Shown here piece by piece: positions 47,643 to 59,700 of a stretch of DNA of 64,000 nt. The DNA lies in the NCBI RefSeq assembly GCF_000226095.1, contig NC_016473.1:372001-436000 (forward strand), in the 5' to 3' direction. The stretch is from Thermothelomyces thermophilus ATCC 42464. Its lineage: Eukaryota; Ascomycota; Sordariomycetes; Sordariales; Chaetomiaceae. The notes below the pieces were generated by a model that worked only from the letters and a program-made list of their open reading frames with translations, ran no database searches and was not told where the DNA came from. Each line of letters begins with the position of its first letter. Within the stretch, counting starts at the first letter, position 1. The position numbers were made by a program, and so were the translations under genes.

Positions 47643-47980
47643 CGCCTCCGCTTCCCTCCCCTTCAAAACCGCACGCGCTCTCTCTTTACAGACCGCTTGC
47701 CCCGGCCGCCCTCAAACTTTCCGCCGCTGACCGGACGGCGCAGCCGTGTCTGACGCTCACAGTCACGGGGTCCCGCCGGATCGATCCCCTGCTTGGCTCG
47801 AGCCCCTCTCCCCCCTTCCCTTCTCTTCCCTCCCGGCTTGTGCTCCATGCTGGCGCGGCAGGCTTGCTGCTGCCCCATTGTCTGAACCTCGCCTTTCCGG
47901 CCAACGCCGCCCTGGTGTCAAGGAACACATAGAGTGGATGTACCTCCGTACATGTACATGTACGTATAAAGACCCCAGCG

Positions 47981-50900
47981 ATGGACCAAGGGCCGCCCGA
48001 CACCAAGCGACCACGCCTGTCGACTGGCCCGTCATGGTCAGTAGGGGGCTCCCTCCACCACGGCGTATCACTGCTTCATCCCACTCCGTCCCCAACCGCC
48101 GGCCAGCTGCCTCATCCCCCGCCATCGACCCAGTATCAGCAGCATTCACCGCTTTCCTTTGCGCGCCCTCTCGGTTCCGCGGATCATCCTTCGCACCCAC
48201 ACCCTCCTCCTCCTCCGCCTCCGCCTCCGCCTGCGCCTGCGCATGCTCATCCGCATCCGCATCCGCATCCGCACCCACGTCCTCAATCTCAACCTCAACC
48301 CCAGGCTCAACCTCAACCTCCCCCATCGCATACGCCCATCGACGACCGACGGCAACATGAACCAGACAGGTTCCCGCCAATGCAAGAAAACAGGCAGCCC
48401 CCGCAGTCGCCGGCACACCCGCCCTTCCCTCCTTACCCTCCTCGCGATCCCATGATCAAGACGGATCCTACCGATGACACACTCCCGCAGCTGCGCAGGC
48501 CTCTCTCGACCGGTGGTGTTCCCCAGGATACCATGACGCCGGTGACGCCGCACTCTGCCGTCCACCCCCCCCCTCCTCCCCCCCCACACACCCAGCCCTA
48601 TGGCGACGACAGGCGGCACGTGAGCTTCGACAACAGCCCCCAGCCCCCGGTCTACAGTCGTCAGCCGAGCTATCAACCGCAGACGCCCCTGCCGCACCCT
48701 CAGCCCTACGACTACCCGCCGCAGTATGCGTCCCATGGCGAGCTCCCGTATCCGATTCAGGTCGCCGCCGCGTCGGGGAAGCGCAAGGCCCAGCGGGCAT
48801 CGCAGGTTGGTCGCCCGGACCCCGAAGTCGTCCTTACCGAGAGTTAAGAGGGAGAGAGAGAGGGAGAGAGCATCTGCTAACTATGGACGCGTTTAGGCTT
48901 GCGATATGTGTCGGCAGCTCAAGGCAAAGTGTGACGAGCTCAAGCCGTGCAAGAGCTGTAAGGAAAAGAAGGTTGAGTGCAAGTACCGGGAGGCTGCCCC
49001 GAAACAGTAAGTTTTTCTTTTCTTTTTTTTTTTTTTTGAATAACAATTAAGCAATTGAGAAGCTTTTTAAATTCCCACCTCGGCTGGCTATGGCTAACCA
49101 CCGGGATGCAGACAAGACAAGATCACCGCAGACATCCTGGATGCTATCGTGGCGTTGCAGAACAGGTTCGACACCTTCGACCAGCGCATGAGCAGGCTTG
49201 AGCGTGCCATGGTCCGCAATGGGACTTCAGTCGACGTTCCGGCCGAGCCGCCGCTGGACGACGACGAACGGCCCGAATCGGCGGAATCGGCGGCGCTCAC
49301 GGCTGAGGATGCAGGATCATCATCTCCGGGGGACACGGCAGGAACGCAGGCCCCGATCAACAGCCAAGAGGCGAGGACCATCACGCGCAGCATGGAGGAA
49401 GAGAAAGAGGTAGAGCCCGGCCCGGCCGTGCGGCCGGGCGCCCCGTCCATCCCGCTAAACCACACCACTCTTGCGGCCTTCCTGCTCAAGTGGAGGCCCA
49501 TTTCGGTCCTCGTCCGGGATATATTGGAAGCTGAGAACGTAAAGTACGTGGACGAGTTCCCGATCCGCCAGGAAGAGAAGCGTGGTCTTCTCCGAGTCTG
49601 GGGCCGTGGCGAGGGCTTGGAGAGCAGCCTCCGAGTCGACAAGGTCGATAGGGAATCCTTGCGCGACGTGGGCGTCGTGGAGATGGTGGCGGACGACCTT
49701 TCGGATACCGGCGCGCCCTCGCCGGGCGACTGCTGGGGCGGTATCAGCAGTTCGCCTGCTCCCGTTGACGGCAAACCTTCCATCTCGTTACCGACGCCAG
49801 ATTTCAGCGAGGCGCTGGTGTGGAAGTACGTCAAGAGCTTCCAGGATAACATCCAGAACATGCATCCGCTCATTATCCCCCGCGAGCTGAACGCCATGGT
49901 CAAGCTGTTTCTGGACACGGTCCAACAGACCATGGGCAAACAGCCCCGGGGAACCACCATCGCCAAGTTTGCCACCACGCCGTCGACCCAGTCCGAGACT
50001 GGGTCCAAGAGAAAGCGGTCCCCTGGTCCGGACGCCGCCGAGCCGTCCTCAGCGTCACCCAAGTCGTCCAGGCCCGTCTTTCAACGCTCCATAAACAACG
50101 CCCTCGTCTTGTTGGTTCTCGCACTGGGCAAGATCTGCCTGCACAAGGACAAGATCCCTGACGTAGTCCCGGTGAGCGAGCCTCCCGCGCATGGCTCGCC
50201 CATGGCACGGAACGGCTACCCGGCTTCCCCGATCCAGGGTTCGTCGCCCTCCCAAGCCTCCCACTCTCACTCCTCGGCCGGCCTTCCTTCTCCCAAGGAC
50301 GGCGCCGAGCGCCCGGGGCCCAGCAGGCGGGCGTCGTTTCAGGGAGGCGGAGCATCCATCAAGGGGGGAACATCTCCAAAGAGGAACATGGATGTCATTC
50401 CTGGCCTGGACTACTTCGCCTACGCAACTGACATCCTCGGCGGTCAATTGGCCGGGACTAGTCTGCGCCATATCTACGCCTTTCTCCTGGCCGGGCTCTA
50501 TCAGGGACAGTTAGGAAGGGTTTTGGAGAGCTACGCTTACATCAAGGAAGCCGGCTTTGCCTTGCAGATGAAACTGAGGCCGTAAGTAGCTGAGATCCCT
50601 CTTTCCCTCCCCCTCCCCCCTCCCTTTTTTTCACCTTCTTTCCTTTTTATTTTTTAAGCAAAAATAGAAATGAAGGAAGACTCTTGCCAGATTCGTCACT
50701 AATCTGCGAGCAACCAGGAGCCTGGATCGATTCCGGAGGTTGAACGAGATGGGCCGCCAAGGTGCGGTAAGCGACAAGTCTGATAACCAGCTCGTTTTTG
50801 CCTTCTGGACCTGTCTGCAACTTGAAAGGTGAGCTTAAACTGACAACACCACTAAAGGAGAAAAACCACACAGGAGCGCTCGCCCTCGGAGTCTGGCCGC

Positions 50901-52142
50901 TAACATAACCCGCCTTAGCGACATTATCGCCGAGCTTCCCCTCCCGCAATCGCACATCTTGGCCTACGAGGACATAATGCCGTATCCGAACATTGAGGTG
51001 GCCAAAAAGCTAGGATTCGATGAGCACGTGCTTCAGAGTTATTTGGCCCAGTTATACCTGCGCAAGACTCTGAATCAGATCCACGGAATGCTCTACAATC
51101 CGGAGAAACCGCTGCCGCTAGACGTCACGTCGGGCGCGGCCAACATCATCGAATATATCCAGGAGACGATGCACCTGAGTTTCGTGCCGCCCGAGTTCAT
51201 GTTTGAGCCTACCGACCCGCCGGCCAGCGATATCCTGTCAGCTCGGCTCCGCGCCAAGTACTGGGGCGCGCAGGTCATCACGTACCGGCCGTTTGTTAGG
51301 CAGATCCTCGAGTTCAACTTCCAAAAGATGGCCAACGACACCCCGTTGCCTGCGTCCGACTTCCGCTCCGGCGTTGTGGTGCCCGTCATTGGCCCCGACA
51401 ATGACATCCCTCCGCAGATGATCGAGTACGCGGTCAAGGGTGTCGGGGCCCTGATTGAGAGCACCCGGGCGTTCCATGGACTCAAGGAGAAGCGGTTCAT
51501 TGTGACCAACATCTTTGGAACCGCTCATGCGTAAGACCCTCACCCCTCTTCAACCCCCCCCCCCCCCCTTCCACTTGGCTTGGCTTGGAGAGCTTTCGAG
51601 CAGCGCATCTAACCCTCTTTTTTTCTTGTAGCCAATGGGGCAACCTCCTCACCCTCGCGGCCGCGTTCCGAGATCCGATATTGAGTAATTATATCGACGA
51701 GCGACTCCTCAAGGAGCTCTTCGCCAAAACCATCTCCTTTTTCAAGATCATTGCACCCCCAACAAGCGCCTTGCACATCGACCTACGGATACTGGAAGGC
51801 CTCCAGCGCAAGCTCTGGGGAAAGTCTAGCAGCACCGAGGCGGTAGACCATCCGACCGGATCAAGCTTTTCCAGCTCGGCGAGCGGCGGGCCACCGCCTG
51901 TCCAGCCCATGGCTCCAGCGCCTCCGATGCCGCCCGTTGCCGGCCCGACTGGCGTTCGCTCCTCTCCGGGAGACCACGTCGGCAACGGAATGACGAGTAT
52001 GTCTCCGCCACTGCCGTCGCCCCTCCCGGCAACGATGCCTGGGTCGGCGACCCCAGTACCCGTGTCACCTCTTGAACCAAGCCAGGGGCCATATCCCGGC
52101 GGCATGCTACCTCCCATGCAACACCAACCTTCCCATCATTGA
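47981..52142 (+). CDS. Large Zn2Cys6 fungal transcription factor
   Basis: A 1,221-residue zinc-cluster regulator. Six exons (47981-48805, 48897-49006, 49112-50581, 50691-50828, 50919-51530, 51632-52142) keep phase across introns of 90-109 nt. Residues 1-275 are a Pro/His/Gln-rich disordered region starting with a basic KRPR patch. Exon 2 encodes the cluster ACDMCRQLKAKCDELKPC with SCKEKKVEC, so cysteines fall at 277, 280, 287, 293, 296 and 303 (C-x2-C-x6-C-x5-C-x2-C-x6-C). A likely dimerising coiled coil follows (ILDAIVALQNRFDTFDQRM). The middle homology region includes YFAYATDILGGQLAGTSLRH, LDRFRRLNEMGRQGAVSDKS and YWGAQVITYRPFVRQI. The tail is Pro/Ser/Gly-rich. It probably acts in the nucleus. 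The target pathway cannot be told from sequence, so no symbol is given. Confidence 0.88.
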
Positions 52143-53290
52143 GAGGAGAGGGGTTCTCGCTGGAGGAGAGAAGTGTGTGGAGATAGATCCCCTTGCGCGC
52201 GGCTCTCTCCTGATTCCCCTCGTTTTCTTTTCAACTCTACCTTGCCAGTCTCGGCATTCCCGGAGTTCGCCTTCGACGAGCCCATATTCGATCAGTCCCC
52301 GGTCCTTGGACTCATCCAACAGCGAACGTTGGATCGAGCCGAGGGCGACCATGCTCGATCTCTCCACCCTCTGATAAAAAAAAAACAGCCGCCCACGGAA
52401 GCCTGCATCAGTCTTTCCACCACGCAACTACAATTGCTTCTGGAGAAGGCAGGGATCAAGTTCCTCTTTTTGTCTTCGTTTTTATTTGTTTATTTCCACT
52501 CTGATGCAAAGGGAATTGGTCCGAGACCATCCACCGTCTTATCTCGGCCTGTTTTTTTGTAACATGTGCATGGCCTTGTTTCGATATGGCAGCGGCGGAG
52601 ATACCACTATGTGCGAACATGTCTTGGTTGGTGAAAGGGGGGAGGAGAGGTTGTGGCGGCTCTCTGCTCGTCTCTCACTGTCTTGTCTTGGTTTTTGCAT
52701 GGCTCGGGAAGGGGAGTGGTCAAATCTCATTGCTTTGTGGGTTTACATCAAGAATACCTCGTTGCTCGTGTACCCGCCCGTGTGTTCACGCGGGCTGAAT
52801 CCGAGGGCTTGTTTGGCAAGCATTAAGAAGAAGCCAAACTGTCCTTTTATTATTCCTAATACATACCAAACTTCTTGGAGTCGTCATCTGGGTGAAAGAG
52901 CGGATGCGTGTATGTTGGGGAAGAAACGAGGACGGGAATTGGGGTATTGGCGGACGTCGTTAGATGCTGATTACGTGCGGGATGATGGTTAGAGCGGTGA
53001 CTCTTGTTTTTTGTTTGAGGCGGAGACAGATGGGCGGAAAACCCTCCAAGGAGAGACAGCCGCGTTAGGCGTACTATGTATGTATGTATGTACAAGTATT
53101 GTACTGTACATTCACAAGCAAGAGCCACCGAGATATAGCCTTGCTCACTCCAGCAGATGGAAGCGCGCGCGCCCTGGGACGTTCCTTCCTCCTCCTCCCT
53201 TTCAATACCATCATCATTTCCTCACTGTCGTCGGATCTCGAAGAAGTACGTGTCCGACGCGAATCACATGGCCATGACTGGGGGGGAATG
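52143..53290. other. Intergenic region between converging genes
   Basis: About 1.15 kb holds the 3' flanks of the large Zn2Cys6 gene and ATG5. An open frame at 52486-52992 has no family features. A TATG tetranucleotide run lies at 53076-53095. Confidence 0.5.
53076..53095 (+). repeat. TATG tetranucleotide run
   Basis: About four to five TATG units in the 3' flank of ATG5, next to a GTACTGTACAT patch. Confidence 0.8.
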
Positions 53291-54455
53291 TCATAACAGA
53301 ACGACACAAAAACATAGCCACCCGTCAGGGTAGGCAGCCTCGCGCATCAGTTCCTCCAACGGCGCCCGGAAGGGCACTGGCCCGCCATGGAGCAGCACGT
53401 TTGCCAGGACGGGATCCCGACTACTGGGGAAGAGCGTTGGGAGAATGCTCTTTAGGGCGGCGCCCAGCGTTTGCGGCGCCCCTTATATTTTGTTTCTCGT
53501 AGTTAGAAAATCCTTGCCATCAAAGCTTCTGACGGATATCATCCCCCTGACCGCTCTCCAAAGACGAAAGGACGGGAAAAAAAGAGGGGAAATGGCAGGT
53601 TGAAACTTACTGTTGGGCAATCTCGGCGGCACCAGCGTCTGAACGACCTTAAAAGAGGCTGGCGCGGCGCCGCTTGCCTCTCTCGGCGAGGAGGGGATGT
53701 AGATGCGGATGGGGACGTTCTTGAGCGGAGTGGGCGCGTTGAGGAGGAGGCTGTTGACTTTGTTGAAGGCGGCATAGTCATCTTAAACCAACCGGGGCCA
53801 TGATTGTCAGTGCCCTTTTTCGTCGCTTTCCAGCACAGCCCGGGGGTCAACGGCCAAAAGGAGGGGAGGAGGAGGAGGAGGAGGAGAGTGTAGTGGTGGT
53901 TGAGTGTAGTGGTGGTTGGGGTGTTGTTGGTTGTGGTGTCAGTGGGAGTGATTTAGGACTCAACTCACTATCCTGGACGGCGTTCCACAATGCGGTGCTA
54001 TGCTCCTTGGACAGGCTCATGATCTGCTTGGCGTTTCCATTCCGGACAAAGTCGGCCTCCTTGGCCGAGTTGGTGAAGGTGTCGGCGATGTCCCATTCCG
54101 GCCCGTCGCTGACCACCAGCCGCCAGGGCAGGGAGGCGGGTTGGTATAGGTCGACCAGGAGGCCGACGGCCAGGTTGCGGAGCTGGATCTCCTCGTGGTG
54201 GAAGCTGGAGCAGGGCAGGCCATAGTAGGCGGTCAGGCGGGGCACCAGCAGCGCCAGGTAGCTGAAGCGCGGCACCGAGACGATGAATGGGTCCGTCGAT
54301 TTGGACGCGTGGGTGATGTACAGAGGCACCTGCAGGCTCCAAAGGATCCGGGGGAGCGACGTGGAAGCTGTATCCGGAGTGTTGCTGTCTCGGCGACGGT
54401 CGGGCCGAGTGCCAGGGACGGGCGAGCCGGTGGACGATGCCGATGGTGATGCCAT
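53291..54455 (-). CDS. atg5: Autophagy protein Atg5
   Basis: This encodes Atg5, which is covalently joined to Atg12 and, with Atg16, promotes Atg8 lipidation on autophagosomal membranes. Three exons (54455-53969, 53781-53611, 53481-53291) sum to 282 residues, close to other fungal Atg5 proteins. Family blocks are PLYITHASKSTDPFIVSVPR, QLRNLAVGLLVDLYQP, DTFTNSAKEADFVRNGNAKQ and LSKEHSTALWNAVQDNDYAA; the last is rebuilt exactly across the first intron. Exon 2 carries VPIRIYIPSSP and KVVQTLVPPRLPN. Exon 3 carries LGAALKSILPTLFPSS and ends with the typical REAAYPDGWLCFCVVLL. The lysine in NSAKEADFVRNGN corresponds to the Atg12 attachment region. Intron 1 is long (187 nt), with a GGA-rich stretch on the plus strand. 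The gene looks intact. Confidence 0.95.
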
Positions 54456-56795
54456 CGTGTTGCGACTCTGCAACTGTCCGACTCGCACGCGCTCTATTCC
54501 GTCTCCCCCCGCCCTCCGACGTTGCCTGCCTGTTCGGCCCTCTCCACGACTCTCCGACAGAGGAATGAAGATCAAGAAGGCAACAGTCTCCGAACGCACT
54601 CGGGAATCTGGACCAGCACGTTTGTCTGCGACTGCTCTTCGGTGCCGGGTGCTGTAAGGTCGATCCGGCGGGGTAAACGCCAGGGTCGATTGATGGTGGG
54701 ATCGAGGGCGAAGATGCAGGCTGCCCGATATAGCGAGCGGGTCGGCCAGTCCCGTTGAGCGTTGTAAAGCGTTGTATGAAGTAGATAGCCCCAAGTACCT
54801 TTGTGTAGATACGTACAGTACTTAGATAGGATGGTTCTACCGATTGGCAGGGTACTCCATGTACTGTAGTTATTTGCCAGCAACACATCCAAGGGCACCC
54901 GTGGCGCGGTGAAGATCGAATCAGGATGCAGTGAAACTTGTGGAGGGGCTGTGGAGGGGCTCCCGGCATTGGTGGGGGGTTTATCAAGTACTGTAGCTCC
55001 GTACATACCTGAGCTACCAACGTACTCAAGTATGCATGAAGAGTAATCCGCATACCTCAATTTTTAAGACTGCATGGTAAAATACTACTGCAATACGGAG
55101 TATGAGGTAACAAATGCACTGCGGAAGGCGCACATACTACTACAGTACGGATTACTTTGCAGTAGCTTATCTGTGAGGGGCACTCTGTGTAACCCTCAAT
55201 GGGATCAACAAATGCGGCCGGCAAGGCACAGCCTGCCCAGCGCCGCTCTAGGTTCCCAGGTATGTAATCCGTATGTACATACAGAAGGAGCCTAGAGTAG
55301 CTGTGTACGCTGTGCGGGTACTGTACATACTACTGTTGAATGTCCATGTAGGTAAGGTAAGGTACTTTCTTCATCTTCGAGAACGCCCGGGAAGCTGCGT
55401 ACGCCGCGGTGCTCAGCCGGACTGAACACCCTTGGGATTCCCCCATCCTTCACCACGCTCCGGCACCCAATATGCACTCGCATGCTGCAGGTGGACGTGA
55501 CGCAGGCAGGCACCAGGCTATGTGATCTGCCGCTGCTCTCTATCAGGTCTGATCATGCGCCTGATCCACCAGATCAGCAATCAAGAAGCGACCGCCCGAA
55601 ACACTCCAGCGGCGGCGAAAGTCGGGCAAACGGGGCCGCCGATCCAAGCAATTGACTCAGGGCCGACATGAATCTGCTTAGAACGGATGGAGGAATCGCG
55701 AGGGACACGACAGCCCCGGGGACATCCGGTTGGGAGCTTCATCTTCCTTCATCTGGCTCGAGAGGTACCATTGTGCACGAGAGGGGTAAGATGATCAATC
55801 ATTCGAATACATATCATATGCAGCTGTCTGCTGGTAGCTTCTCTCGCCCGGCATTATCCGAATCATAAAAAGCAATTGGATGATGTCGCCGCCCGCCTGG
55901 TTGTGAGCTGACGCGACAGGTTGCAACTCTCAATCCACCAACACAACCCGGGCTAGTCAGCAAGCTCATGCCGTGCAACATCAGCGGCGGCTCACCTCCG
56001 CCCGTCTCCTCTCAGACAGCTCTGAGTCCTGTCCTTTGTCGGACTTACCATGGAAACTCCGTGTCTACTCGCGTTCCATGAACCGCCAAAACGCGACTTC
56101 TTGCTTAGTGTCACCCAGAGCATATTCCTATGGCCTTGAGGTGCACGACCCCTTACTTGTAATCAATACCTACCACTGCAGCGAAGGCACGAAGGAATTA
56201 GGGTCTCTTGGGATTCGACTGTTCCCGATGGACAACGGCCTGTTGCACTTCGCTGCTACATTCGGGGACCGGAGGGCAAGGTTGGAATCGGTGTGCGAAG
56301 AGAGAGAGAAGGATGCATATTGAGTGATGTTTGCTCCTCGTGTTGCATTTCCAAAAGGGAGCAAGGTTGCTGCCGACGGTGAATGGTGATATGTTCACTC
56401 ACTGGAAAACAGATAATTCCCGTTTCATCAAGCTGGAACAAAGGAAGCCTCCATGGTATCATGAGGGGTAGAAAGGTCGTGCTAGTCAACCGGCATATCC
56501 TCGCTTGTCTACGACCCGTAGAAGACACGACGAGAAGGAGAGAACAGCAAACAGCCGAGCCACAGCAGAAAATATTGAATGGAAAGAATAAAGAAAGAAA
56601 AAAAGCCTGCTTTCTCTGCCGCAACAATATGCCTCAAAATGATATTTCTTTGAAGAACTGCTCGACGCATCCAAACAGTTTCATCACATGAAAATGTACC
56701 TCGAGCGAATGGTGAAGAATGTAGGATGAACATACAAGATGGCAAAAAAAAAAAAAAAAAAGCTTACACATGAAAGGAACATAACCTTCAGAGGG
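54456..56795. other. Intergenic region upstream of atg5
   Basis: About 2.3 kb. It has several TACGGAGTA/TACGGATTA motifs (55092-55103, 55145-55155, 55264-55275) and GTAC-rich patches. Open frames are short and unsupported. An A-run of about 17 lies at 56744-56761, just 3' of the next gene. Confidence 0.5.
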
Positions 56796-59700
56796 CTATT
56801 CGGACTCGGGCATCCGGCGAGGATGGGACACGCTGGGCTTCTTCCTCCGGCTGAACACCTTGGAGATGCCGCTCGCCTCATCCCGCCCCGCCGTCTCCGA
56901 AAAGTCGCTCGCCATAGGAGTCGTGCCGACGGGCGGCGCCGATTGTTTTAGAAACTCGGCTAGGTCTGACGTTGTCCTAGTAGGAACCGAAATCGCCTCG
57001 CGCGGCTCAAACTTCTTCATCGGCACCCGGCCTCTTACGGGGCCCGGGCCACCGCCACCCATCATCGCTGCCGCCTTGGCGGAATCTCCATTCGAGTTCT
57101 CGTGCGTGTTCGCTGACCCAGGAATGTTCACTTGGATCGGTATGTGGCCGGCCTTTGGCGCACTTGCCCGACCGTTGGCGGACCTAGTCTCTGGAACTTT
57201 GGAGGCCGCAGAAACGGTTGAGCCTGCTGCGCTCGATTGCGCGCTATCCCGTCTCGTAAACCTGGCCATCAAGCTTGATGTGCTGGCCTTCTTCCTTGGC
57301 TGCATCGCGTTCCGTGTCTGTGAGATGTTGAAGGGCTGCACAGGAGGCTCCGGTGGCGGGGCGTAATTGTTCAAGAAGTCGATAAGGCTCTCCTCCTGGG
57401 TCTGTGCTTTCTTGGGGGGCAATGGCGTGAACTCGTCATCGTCTTCCAACTCATCGCTCAGGTCGATGGCGTAGGGGTCACGGACACGACGAGTCTTGCG
57501 CTTCGGCATCGGCATGTCAACATCCCCCGCATCCGATGGCAGGGGCTTGTTCTTGGCGACCAGAGCACTGCGGGAGTTGATGGATGACTGTACCGAGGGT
57601 GGCACCGAGGAGTCGGTGGCGTTCGTCGAAGCCTGGCTATCAGCGAGCTCGGCGTCCCGGAGTTGGGCGTCCACAGCTCTCCCCCCAACAGCAGCGGACA
57701 GCTGGTCCGAGTCCATCGTGGTCCGGAACGGAGCAACAGATCTCGGGATACGCGGGTTACCAGCGCTGCTCGGTGGCCCGCGCCGGATGAAATCGATCAA
57801 GTCAGAATTGTCGTCCTTGTGATCGACGACAGCACCGCGAGGCTGCAGTCTCGGCCGGTTGGGGTTGCTAGTCGCGGAAGCCAGGCTGGTGGTCCCGACA
57901 TCCCCGTTCGAGATCGAACCTTGATTACGCCGTCTCCCTGATCCCGATGATCCATTGGCATTGGCATTGGCGGAAGCGGCGCGAGCGTCAGCAGGGCCCG
58001 TTGAGCGGATAAACTCGGCGAATTCGGCAAGAGATTCACGCTCCAGTCTCGCATCTCTCGCTTGAGGCCCGTTGGTGGCACGAGGCTTCGAAGGCACCGG
58101 GGGGATGGAACGCGGGACGACACCGTTATGTTTGGCCGGGGAGAGGGCAAAGCTTCGGCTGGGGTGATGCCCATCGGTGACGGAATGGGACCCGGATCCT
58201 GACGAACGAGGCGCTGATGACGGCGATTTCGCGTCGTTTCGAGGAACCGACGACGAGGGGGAGCGGGAACCGTTCCGGCAGGCTTCTTCGCTCTTCCGTG
58301 TCTTAATCGACACAACTGGGCTTGCAGCTGTGGCGGGTCGCCCCGACTGACCCTGCGACTGCGTTTCGCTCGTTAGACAAAGCTGTGGCACGGCACGATG
58401 TTGTGTATGTGCAAGAGAGCGCTATCTGCTTACCTCGAGATCACGCATACTCTCGGGAGTAAGCGTGTACTGGATCGTCTGGTCGCTCTGGATGAGTTCC
58501 TCGAAATTCCGCACAACATCGATACGAGATTGCACTTGCTCCTCTGATGTCTGGACCGTCTTGAGCTTCGTCGACGAGGGGGACTCGGCAGCGGTTTGCT
58601 GCCGGCCTCGTCCCGCCGACGGCTCGCGGGGCCGGGAGGAGGAGGACCCTTGAGACGGACTGCGGTTACGAGTACGCTCCACCGACACCTGGCCGATAGC
58701 TGCTGGCTGGCGCAAGGCCGACGTATTCGCAACTGCTTGCCTTCCGGCGCTTCGCTCGGGAACGGCAGGGGGGTTGGAGGTGGAAGGAGAGCGATACCGT
58801 CGGCCGCCGGTTTGGGATGGCCCTGCGGCTTCTCTCCCCTCCGGCAGCACCGGCATAGACTCGATGAAGAAGGTGCCACTCGTCGTCGATGCGGTAGACA
58901 CCGGCGAGGACGTCGCGGGCAGTACGACGTTTTTGATGACGGGTTTTGGGGGCGTCGAAGGTTCCGGGACGGTGGGCAGGCTAGTTCCTGCGTGAGCAGG
59001 AGCAGGGGGAGTTACGGGTGTCACCGGTGAGACGGTATAGTCCCGGTCGGCCGGCTCGCCGCTCTCGGAAATAGAGACGCTCGACGCCAGTCCAGACGAC
59101 CTGGTACCGTGGCTGATAGCTGGCCTGCCAACTGAGCTGCTACCAACAGACTGTTCCTGCCGGTCCTCTGAAAGCGGAGGAGTGACCGTGCGGTTGGCAC
59201 TGGATGGGCTAGCATGCCGGGCTGACTCGGTGACAGCCACCGAGTTGCGCCGCGAACCTACCACCGGGCTGCGCGGACTGGTCACTTCGATTAGCCGCGC
59301 AGAGTGGATGCTTGGCGTTCGAATCGGCAGGTTCGTGTTGATAGACGCAGGCTTTCCCGGTTCCGAGGATGTTGTGGACGGGGTTCGGCCCAAGATCGAA
59401 ACCCTCGAGGATCTGACGATTCTTGGCTCCTCAATGGACACTTCGTCGTCGTCATCATCATCTTTGATCTCATCTTTGAGCTCCTCTCCACCAGGGGCGA
59501 CGCCAGAGTCGGCGGCTTGGGAGGTTTCGACGGCCTGGACTTGCTCTGCTTCTTCTGCGGCATTCTGCGATAGGGTACGGGTCGAACGGCTGGCCTGAGC
59601 CGGGGAATCCTGCATCTCGGCCGGCACATCCGGCCGAGGTTCCGCGGGGATGCTGAAACGGGGTCGGGCGGGCGCTGGGAGTGTGCTCGAGCGTCTCCGA

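Larger units (their letters stand above)
41765..47980. other. 6.2-kb gene-poor region upstream of the large Zn2Cys6 gene
   Basis: This is the longest gene-free stretch. It contains CA and GA microsatellites (43275-43298 and 47527-47642), a TTTC run (46461-46491), and a cluster of TACGGAGTA/TACTCCGTA motifs (42328-42348, 43631-43643, 44887-44896, 45003-45012, 45091-45102), plus GTACATAC patches. Open frames of up to 250 codons occur but are Pro/Arg/Ser-rich shadows of low-complexity DNA. I see no supported gene. A long 5' leader or non-coding transcript of the regulator is possible. Confidence 0.45.

Noticed and set aside
47963-47969. GTATAAA just before the large Zn2Cys6 gene
   Set aside because: It lies only about 12 bp from the start codon, too close to act as a TATA box for that ATG.
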